From assembly GCA_022770345.1 (NCBI GenBank), contig JALEII010000033.1, forward strand, positions 1 through 40,523: a stretch of DNA of 40,523 bases, written 5' to 3'. Shown here piece by piece: positions 35,445 to 40,523 of the stretch. The notes under the pieces were generated by a model. The model did no database searches. It had not been told where the DNA came from and worked only from the letters and a program-made list of their open reading frames with translations. The stretch's first letter is position 1. Each line of letters starts with the position of its first letter. The translations under genes were made by a program, and so were the position numbers. The stretch comes from Clostridiales bacterium (GTDB taxonomy: Bacteria; Bacillota; Clostridia; Oscillospirales; Oscillospiraceae).

Positions 35445-35526
35445 GCCATCGCTCCTTCCGTTTGAGGTTCATTATAAGGCCAGGCCCCGGAAGGAATGGC
35501 AGAAAACCGTCTCCGGAAACAAAAAA

Positions 35527-35549
35527 TCTCCCGGCAAAATGCCGGGAGA
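35527..35549 (-). terminator. Terminator of the arsR-type gene
   Basis: TCTCCCGGCA (35527-35536), loop AAA, TGCCGGGAGA (35540-35549), with TTTTTTGTTTCC on the minus strand. It lies 10 bases past the ArsR stop. Confidence 0.9.
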
Positions 35550-35559
35550 ATCGAAAAAT

Positions 35560-35853
35560 TCACTCCAGAATATGCTCCATTCCCATTTGCAGAATGGTAT
35601 AAACATGGTCGTCCGCCAGAGAATAGAGGATATTTTTCCCTTCCCTGCGAAATTTAATGAGCTGCATCTGTTTTAAGAGCCGAAGCTGGTGAGAAATGGC
35701 ACTCTGTGTCACTTGGGTAGCCTCGGCAATGTCCGTGACGCACATTTCCCGCTCCGCCAGCAGGGAGAGTATCCTCACACGGGTGGGATCGCAGAAGCCC
35801 TTGAAAAGCTCCGCTATTTTTTCTGCAATGTCCCTGTCCGTTATCCGTTCCAT
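35560..35853 (-). CDS. ArsR/SmtB-family regulator with alpha-5 zinc site
   Basis: 97 residues. Winged helix: 'KGFCDPTRVRILSLLAEREMCVTDIAEATQVTQSAISHQLRLLKQMQLIKFRREGKNILYSL'. The C-terminal helix 'DDHVYTILQMGMEHILE' has Asp, His, then His and Glu at the CzrA/SmtB alpha-5 spacing (D-x-H...H-x-x-E), a zinc or cobalt sensor site. The alpha-3 Cys pair for arsenic or lead is absent apart from one Cys. GGAGGG precedes the start. No metal transporter is adjacent: it is divergent from an ABC exporter, 217 bases away. The target may be distant. Confidence 0.93.
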   Translation of the reverse strand: MERITDRDIAEKIAELFKGFCDPTRVRILSLLAEREMCVTDIAEATQVTQSAISHQLRLLKQMQLIKFRREGKNILYSLADDHVYTILQMGMEHILE

Positions 35854-35993
35854 GGCGTTCCCTCCCGTTCCTATTTATATTGTAATCGAATCGTGTAAAA
35901 AATGCAAGGGATAGTTTTCAAAACCGTTTCATCGGGTCATAGCTTGGAATTTTCAGTCATTTGAACCGATTTTATTAAATTTTTCGCCTCCTA

Positions 35994-36022
35994 TTGCACT
36001 TTTTCTTTCGTACAGCTATAAT
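35994..36022 (+). promoter_or_regulatory. SigA promoter of the ABC exporter
   Basis: TTGCAC (35994-35999), 17 bases, TATAAT (36017-36022), about 50 bases before the ATG at 36071. The 35854-35993 stretch upstream holds no gene and no clear operator. Confidence 0.8.
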
Positions 36023-36070
36023 GGGCTCAACGTTCCTGAAAAAAGGACGAAAGAAACGGAGGCGCAGCCT

Positions 36071-36781
36071 ATGCTGTCCATTGAACATTTCACGAAAACC
36101 TACGGCGAGAAAAAAGCAGTCAGTGACCTGACTCTACACATCGCCCCCGGCGACATTTGCGGATTCATCGGCCACAACGGTGCCGGTAAAACGACCACAT
36201 TGAAAGCCTGCTGCGGCATTCTGCCTTTTGACGAGGGGGAAATTACCGTCTGCGGCCACTCCATCCGCACCGACCCCATTGCCTGTAAGCAGGTCCTTTC
36301 CTATGTGCCGGATAACCCCGACCTGTACGAATTTCTCACGGGCTTCCAATACCTGAATTTTGCAGCGGATATTTACGGGGTCAGCAAGGCCGACCGGACC
36401 GACCGGATTCAAGAATTCGGCGAAAAGCTGGGCATGACCGACGACCTGACCCTCCCCATTTCCGACTGCTCCCACGGCATGAAGCAGAAAATTGCCCTGA
36501 TGGCGGCCCTCATCCACCAGCCCCGGCTTATTTTGCTGGACGAACCCTTCGTGGGTCTTGACCCCATTGCCACCCATCAGCTGAAAACCCTCATGCACGA
36601 GCATTGCCAGCGAGGCGGTGCCATTTTCTTTTCCACCCATGTGCTGGAGGTAGCCCAGAACCTCTGCAATAAAGTCGCCATCATCAAAAACGGCGCTCTG
36701 GTTGCCAGCGGAACCATGGAGGAGGTCCGGGGCAGTCAATCTCTGGAACAGATCTTTCTGGAACTGGAGGGGCAGGCATGA
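36071..36781 (+). CDS. ABC transporter ATP-binding protein
   Basis: 236 residues. Walker A 'GHNGAGKTTT', signature 'DCSHGMKQKIALMAALIHQPRLILLDEPFVGLD', and switch His 'FSTHVLEVAQNLCNKVAII'. The signature reads SHGMKQK instead of LSGGQ, as in the Firmicute exporter subgroup related to EcsA/YhcH (recalled). CGGAGGC precedes the ATG. It overlaps the permease start (ATGA). It powers export of an unknown substrate. Confidence 0.94.
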   Translation: MLSIEHFTKTYGEKKAVSDLTLHIAPGDICGFIGHNGAGKTTTLKACCGILPFDEGEITVCGHSIRTDPIACKQVLSYVPDNPDLYEFLTGFQYLNFAADIYGVSKADRTDRIQEFGEKLGMTDDLTLPISDCSHGMKQKIALMAALIHQPRLILLDEPFVGLDPIATHQLKTLMHEHCQRGGAIFFSTHVLEVAQNLCNKVAIIKNGALVASGTMEEVRGSQSLEQIFLELEGQA

Positions 36782-38364
36782 TTGGCGCATTGATCCGTGT
36801 TCGCTTTCGGGCGCTGTTCGCAGGTCTGACCCGTCAAAGCCGGACCGGGAAAAAGAAAACCTCTCCGGTGCTGTTCATCGTGCTTTACGGCTATGTTGCC
36901 CTGATGATGGTTTTTCTGTTTGCTTCTACCTTCTCCAAATTGGCGGGACCTTATCATCAGGCAGGGCTGGACTGGCTTTATTTTGCCATGACAGGTCTGA
37001 TCGGGCTGGCCATGGCGGTGCTAGGCAGCGTTTTTTCAACCCAAAGCCAGCTTTATGAAGCCAAGGACAACGGTCTTCTGCTGTCCTTGCCTATTCCGCC
37101 CAGATTGATTCTGTTGAGCCGGATGGTCCCCCTGCTGGCGTTGAATCTGGTATTCTCGGCGCTGGTCATGGTCCCAGCCTTCATTGTTTATGCAAATCTC
37201 ATTACATTCAGCGCCTTGGGCTTCTGTTTCCAGCTTCTGAGCCTTCTGGGGGTAGTGCTGCTGTCTCAAGCCATTGCCTGTCTGCTGGGCTGGCTCCTGC
37301 ACCTGCTGTTGAGCAAAATGAACAAATCCGCCGTCTCTATACTGTACACGATTGTATTTCTGGGTGCCTACTTTGCCATTTATTCCCAGGCCCAGCAAAT
37401 TCTCGCCGCCATAGCCTCCGGCGGCACGGCCATTGCCGCCGCACTGCAGAGTTGGGTCTGGCCTCTGTACGCCATGGGCCGGGGCAGCCTGGGGGCCTTT
37501 GGGTACTGCCTGGGCTTTCTGGTTGTCTGCGCCGTAACCTTTGCTCTGGTCTACTGGGTCCTGAGCCGGACCTTCCTGACTACGGCAACCATAGGTCACA
37601 CCGTCCGCCGGACCAAAAAGCTGGATTGGACGCAAGCCAACCACCACCGTCCCATTCAGGCTATCACCGACAAGGAATGGAGAAAGTTCCTGGGAACGCC
37701 GGTGTACCTGACCAACATGGGCTTGGGCCTCATTTTCACGGCGCTGCTGCCCATTCTGGGCCTGGTGTTCCGTCCCAAGCTGCTGCCACTGATCAGCGTT
37801 TTCGGCCTGTCCGGAGGTGTTCTGACGGCCATTCTCTGTGCCGGGCTTTGCTCTGTCGGCTCTATGTCCATGATCTCCACCCCCTCCGTATCCCTGGAAG
37901 GGAAGAATTTTTGGATTCTCCGGTCCCTGCCCGTCAGCAGCAAGACCATCCTTCTGGGTAAGCTGCGGCTGCATTTTCTCTGCTGTGTGCCGCTGAATGC
38001 TCTGTCCGGCCTGGTGCTGGCGCTGGCTTATAACTGCGGCCCGGTAAATGTCCTGCTGGCAGCGCTGGTCCCCGGTCTGTTCGGGGTCCTGAACGGCGTG
38101 CTGGGACTGGTGTTCGGCCTCAAATGGGCGAGATTCGACTTCATCAGTGAAGCCTACCCCTGCAAGCAGTCCGGCTCCATCGCCGCAACCATGTTCTCCC
38201 TGTGGGGTCTGGTGCTGGTTCTGTGCGGCGCGTACTTCCTGCTTTCGCCCCTGCTCTCCCCTACCGGTTATCTGGCCATCTGCGCCGGAATTCTGGCTAT
38301 CCTCTCCTTTGCCCTTTACCGGCTGCTCCTTGGCTGGGGCGTCCGGAAGTGGGAGTCCCTGTAA
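36778..38364 (+). CDS. ABC exporter membrane subunit
   Basis: 528 residues, about 12 hydrophobic segments in two halves (roughly 40-230 and 290-520), separated by a soluble loop with 'TVRRTKKLDWTQANHHRPIQAITDKEWRKFLGTP'. Such large permeases without an extracellular domain pair with a single ATPase in Clostridia. No ligand is indicated. A terminator follows, so the exporter is a two-gene operon. Confidence 0.88.
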   Translation: MIGALIRVRFRALFAGLTRQSRTGKKKTSPVLFIVLYGYVALMMVFLFASTFSKLAGPYHQAGLDWLYFAMTGLIGLAMAVLGSVFSTQSQLYEAKDNGLLLSLPIPPRLILLSRMVPLLALNLVFSALVMVPAFIVYANLITFSALGFCFQLLSLLGVVLLSQAIACLLGWLLHLLLSKMNKSAVSILYTIVFLGAYFAIYSQAQQILAAIASGGTAIAAALQSWVWPLYAMGRGSLGAFGYCLGFLVVCAVTFALVYWVLSRTFLTTATIGHTVRRTKKLDWTQANHHRPIQAITDKEWRKFLGTPVYLTNMGLGLIFTALLPILGLVFRPKLLPLISVFGLSGGVLTAILCAGLCSVGSMSMISTPSVSLEGKNFWILRSLPVSSKTILLGKLRLHFLCCVPLNALSGLVLALAYNCGPVNVLLAALVPGLFGVLNGVLGLVFGLKWARFDFISEAYPCKQSGSIAATMFSLWGLVLVLCGAYFLLSPLLSPTGYLAICAGILAILSFALYRLLLGWGVRKWESL

Positions 38365-38369
38365 AAAGC

Positions 38370-38399
38370 CAAGCCCTCCGGCAAACGCCGGGGGGCTTG
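38370..38399 (+). terminator. Terminator of the ABC exporter operon
   Basis: CAAGCCCTCCGGC, loop AAAC, GCCGGGGGGCTTG: 13 base pairs with one G-T wobble, then TTCTATTT. Confidence 0.8.
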
Positions 38400-38461
38400 T
38401 TCTATTTCCTCCGGGCGGCACATACCATGAAGCAAATCACGGCAGGAGCGTGCCCTCCTGC
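38400..38461 (+). promoter_or_regulatory. Possible SigE promoter and hairpin leader of spoIVA
   Basis: CATACCAT (38421-38428) matches the SigE -10 (CATACAAT) at 7 of 8 positions. TCTATTT (38401-38407), 13 bases upstream, is a weak -35. SigE is known to drive spoIVA in B. subtilis. A perfect 7-base-pair hairpin, GCAGGAG (38442-38448) / CTCCTGC (38455-38461), lies just before the AAGGAGG site and could hide or protect it. Confidence 0.5.
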
Positions 38462-38480
38462 GCCAACAAGGAGGATGGCT

Positions 38481-39944
38481 ATGGAAAACATCTATGCCGA
38501 CATTGCCCGGCGCACCGGGGGCAATATCTATGTGGGTGTCGTCGGCCCCGTGCGTACCGGCAAGTCCACGCTCATCAAGCGCATCATGGAAGTGCTGGTG
38601 ATCCCGGAGATTCAGGATCCCTACCGAAAAGAACGCGCCAGGGATGAGCTGCCCCAAAGCGGCTCCGGCCGGACCATTATGACCTCCGAGCCGAAATTCG
38701 TACCGGAGGAAGCCGCCGAAATCACCCCCGACGGCACGGCGACATTGCGGGTCCGGCTCATCGACTCCGTTGGGTACATGGTGGACGGGGCCGTTGGGGC
38801 CACCGAGGACGGCGTTCCCCGGATGGTAACGACCCCCTGGTTCGATGAAGAAATCCCAATGACCCAGGCAGCAGAGTTGGGAACCAAAAAAGTCATGGAG
38901 GACCACTGCTCCGTGGGGCTGGTAGTCACAACGGATGGCTCCATCACAGATATTCCGAGAGCCGACTATGAAATAGCCGAAAGCCGGGCCATTGCCGACA
39001 TGAAGGCCACCGGAAAACCCTTCCGGGTAATCCTGAACACCCGGGACCCCGGTTCTGCCCAGGCAGAGGCCGTCCGCAAGCAGATTCAGGACCGCTACGG
39101 CGTGGAGCCGTTGGTGGCCGACTGCCAGACCATGGACCTGGAGGGCATCAATGACCTGTTGAAGGGCCTGCTGTACGCTTTCCCCATGGGCGAACTGCGG
39201 GTGTACCTGCCCCGGTGGATGGACGCTCTGGAAGCTACGCATCCTGTAAAAGCCACCCTTTACGAAGCCCTTTTGCAGCGAGCGGAAGCCATTTCCGACC
39301 TGGCCTCTGCCGGGGAAAGTCTGGCCCACCTGAAAGAACTGGAGCAGGTGTTGGACTTCTCCATCCGCAGCATCGACTTGGGCACCGGCACCGTGGCCGT
39401 GGCCCTAACCTTCCCGGAATCCCTGTTCTATGAAATTCTCTCCGCACGGGCGGGGATGCCCATTGAAAATCAGGCCCAACTGCTGGACCTTCTCACCACC
39501 CTTTCCCAGGCCAAGGCAGAATACGACAAAATCTCCGACGCACTGGCTTCCGTCCGGGCTACGGGCTACGGCATCGTTATGCCCACCTCCGAAGAAATGA
39601 CCCTGGAGACCCCGGAAATTCTGAAAAAAGGAAATTCCTACGGGGTGAAGCTGAAGGCCGGGGCACCGTCCATCCACATGATCCGGGTGGACATCGACAC
39701 GGAGATCAGCCCCATGGTAGGCGACGAGAAGCAGTCCCGGGACCTAATCTCCTATCTTTCCGGGGAGGAACCAGAAAAGCTGTGGCAAAGCAATATCTTC
39801 GGAAAATCCGTCTACGAACTCATCCAGGAGGGACTGACCACCAAGCTGGTCCAGACACCGGAGGATGTCCGGGAGAAATTCCGGGGCAGCCTGACCCGCA
39901 TCGTCAACGAGGGGGCTCAGGGGCTCATTTGCCTGATTCTGTAA
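38481..39944 (+). CDS. spoIVA: Stage IV sporulation protein A (SpoIVA)
   Basis: 487 residues, close to the 492 of B. subtilis. SpoIVA polymerises with ATP around the forespore to form the coat basement layer. 'GVVGPVRTGKSTLIKRIM' is the Walker A; 'DSVGYMVDGA' and 'TTDGSITDIPRADYEIAESRAI' follow. The polymerising C-terminus ends in 'ANEGAQGLICLIL'-type sequence. The ATG at 38481 was chosen because AAGGAGG ends 6 bases before it; an ATG 6 bases upstream touches that site. The open frame upstream is accidental and runs into the ABC gene. Confidence 0.98.
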   Translation: MENIYADIARRTGGNIYVGVVGPVRTGKSTLIKRIMEVLVIPEIQDPYRKERARDELPQSGSGRTIMTSEPKFVPEEAAEITPDGTATLRVRLIDSVGYMVDGAVGATEDGVPRMVTTPWFDEEIPMTQAAELGTKKVMEDHCSVGLVVTTDGSITDIPRADYEIAESRAIADMKATGKPFRVILNTRDPGSAQAEAVRKQIQDRYGVEPLVADCQTMDLEGINDLLKGLLYAFPMGELRVYLPRWMDALEATHPVKATLYEALLQRAEAISDLASAGESLAHLKELEQVLDFSIRSIDLGTGTVAVALTFPESLFYEILSARAGMPIENQAQLLDLLTTLSQAKAEYDKISDALASVRATGYGIVMPTSEEMTLETPEILKKGNSYGVKLKAGAPSIHMIRVDIDTEISPMVGDEKQSRDLISYLSGEEPEKLWQSNIFGKSVYELIQEGLTTKLVQTPEDVREKFRGSLTRIVNEGAQGLICLIL

Positions 39945-39964
39945 GGGTTTCAAATTATTACAGA

Positions 39965-40157
39965 TTGTAATTTCTCATGAATATGCTATCATACTTCCGT
40001 CCTCGAGAGACAAATCCGCAAGGAGGTATGACCGATATTCTGCTTTGATTTCGATTGCGGCTCCATCTGGGAGACCCTTTGCCGCATTTTCGGCCTTGGC
40101 CGCTGAGTTTTAAGAGCCTGAAATAAAAATTTCTGCCCGCCGGATAGCGGCGGGCAG
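39965..40157 (+). ncRNA. Possible small structured RNA or leader in the spoIVA-tRNA gap
   Basis: The 410-base gap between spoIVA and tRNA-Ser has no protein gene. A promoter-like pair, TTGTAA and TATCAT (16 apart, about 39967-39994), is followed by AAGGAGG and a 6-codon frame (ATG ACC GAT ATT CTG CTT TGA). A hairpin comes next (GCGG-CTCC-ATCT-GGGAG...CCGC) and then a terminator-like stem, CTGCCCGCCG (40133-40142) / CGGCGGGCAG (40148-40157). The sequence GCCTGAAAT recurs near 40116 and 40201. I recognise no known RNA family. The 40158-40314 part is AT-rich and otherwise empty. Confidence 0.3.
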
Positions 40158-40314
40158 TCTTTCTGGAATATAAGAAAAATCTCAGGCACCCCCTGTTCAA
40201 GCCTGAAATATCAAATCCAACTTTACGGAGCAAAACCACCATTTCTTTAATCCCTTCTCTGGAAATTTCAATTCTGAAAAAAGAGAAGAACGAAGGGAGA
40301 AAAGTGAAAAGAAC

Positions 40315-40356
40315 AAAAGAAGCGGCAATTTTCTGTCGAAAATTGCCGCTTCTTTT
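40315..40356 (-). terminator. Terminator of tRNA-Ser
   Basis: A perfect 19-base-pair stem, AAAAGAAGCGGCAATTTTC with its complement and a 4-base loop, ending in TCTTTTG on the minus strand. It starts at the CCA end of the tRNA. Confidence 0.9.
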
Positions 40357-40447
40357 GGCGGAGTGAGAGGGATTTGAACCCGCGCGCGCTTTTTAGACGC
40401 CTACTCCCTTAGCAGGGGAGCCCCTTCGGCCTCTTGGGTATCACTCC
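40356..40447 (-). tRNA. tRNA-Ser (anticodon GCU)
   Basis: Minus strand, 92 bases with encoded CCA. The acceptor stem GGAGTGA pairs with TCACTCC, discriminator G. The anticodon stem CTCCC...GGGAG surrounds the loop CTGCTAA, giving GCU for AGC/AGU. A long variable arm (GGCGTC...GCGC) marks a class II serine tRNA. The T arm GCGGGTTCAAATCCC-like sequence follows. Confidence 0.96.
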
Positions 40448-40523
40448 GAATGAAAGATATTCCCTTCACACCAGAGTATTCTAGCACAGCTTTCCCCCAT
40501 TGTCAAGCAGGAATTTCTCCCGT

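Noticed and set aside
36474..36510. Broken ABC signature (SHGMKQK)
   Set aside because: This form occurs in a Firmicute exporter subgroup and the Walker motifs are intact.
38202..38480. Longer spoIVA start
   Set aside because: The upstream frame overlaps the ABC permease and lacks a ribosome site; AAGGAGG at 38468-38474 fixes the start at 38481.

Overview
The window looks like a chromosomal segment of a spore-forming, GC-rich member of the Clostridia, most likely a gut Oscillospirales-type bacterium (inference). It carries the spoIIAA-spoIIAB-sigF operon, spoIVA and yunB. It also has a T-box leader, clean SigA-type promoters with AGGAGG ribosome sites, frequent ATGA stop/start overlaps and strongly GC-biased codon use. 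I see no insertion sequence, prophage, CRISPR array or rRNA. Nearly all of it is housekeeping chromosome, with a few accessory loci.

Layout. Bases 1-1935: a near-perfect promoter reading out of the left edge, then a minus-strand pair (InlB-repeat surface protein, MscS channel). 1973-5458: a plus-strand operon of an EctB-type aminotransferase, a MurT-like Mur ligase and a GatD-like protein that appears to lack its catalytic Cys and His; this is the best candidate for an undescribed system. 5457-11931: a GNAT gene, a 329-base spacer with three tandem DnaA-box-like sites, and the cysS-polA-rimI-tsaD operon, whose four genes are joined by ATGA overlaps behind one T-box. 11949-13326: a DUF3298-type lipoprotein. 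13324-18185: aminotransferase, AGCS symporter, ArsC-like protein, truA with a 41-codon gene in front, and a lysophospholipase-like hydrolase. 18185-22054: copA, whose last 65 codons form a CopZ-like domain with its own ribosome site and ATG, divergent from hxlR-degV across a palindrome.

22091-28152: DUF951 protein and rarA, a DUF3267 membrane protein, two COG0523 (G3E) metal GTPases, one with a His/Asp/Cys repeat tract, and an LCP cell-wall ligase. 28166-34704, all on the minus strand: spoIIAA-spoIIAB-sigF, then pcrA, yunB and ligA, so sporulation control is interleaved with DNA repair. 34818-38399: a secreted protein, a zinc-type ArsR repressor and a two-gene ABC exporter. 38400-40447: spoIVA with a possible SigE promoter, a 370-base spacer that may encode a small structured RNA, and tRNA-Ser(GCU).

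Working together: the sporulation genes cover forespore sigma-F control and coat basement-layer assembly. The metal genes (copA/copZ, two G3E GTPases, ArsR) suggest copper export and zinc or other divalent metal allocation. The cysS T-box would tie DNA polymerase I and the t6A enzyme TsaD to cysteine supply. Functions are inferred from recalled family motifs; no database search was run, and positions outside gene boundaries were counted by eye.
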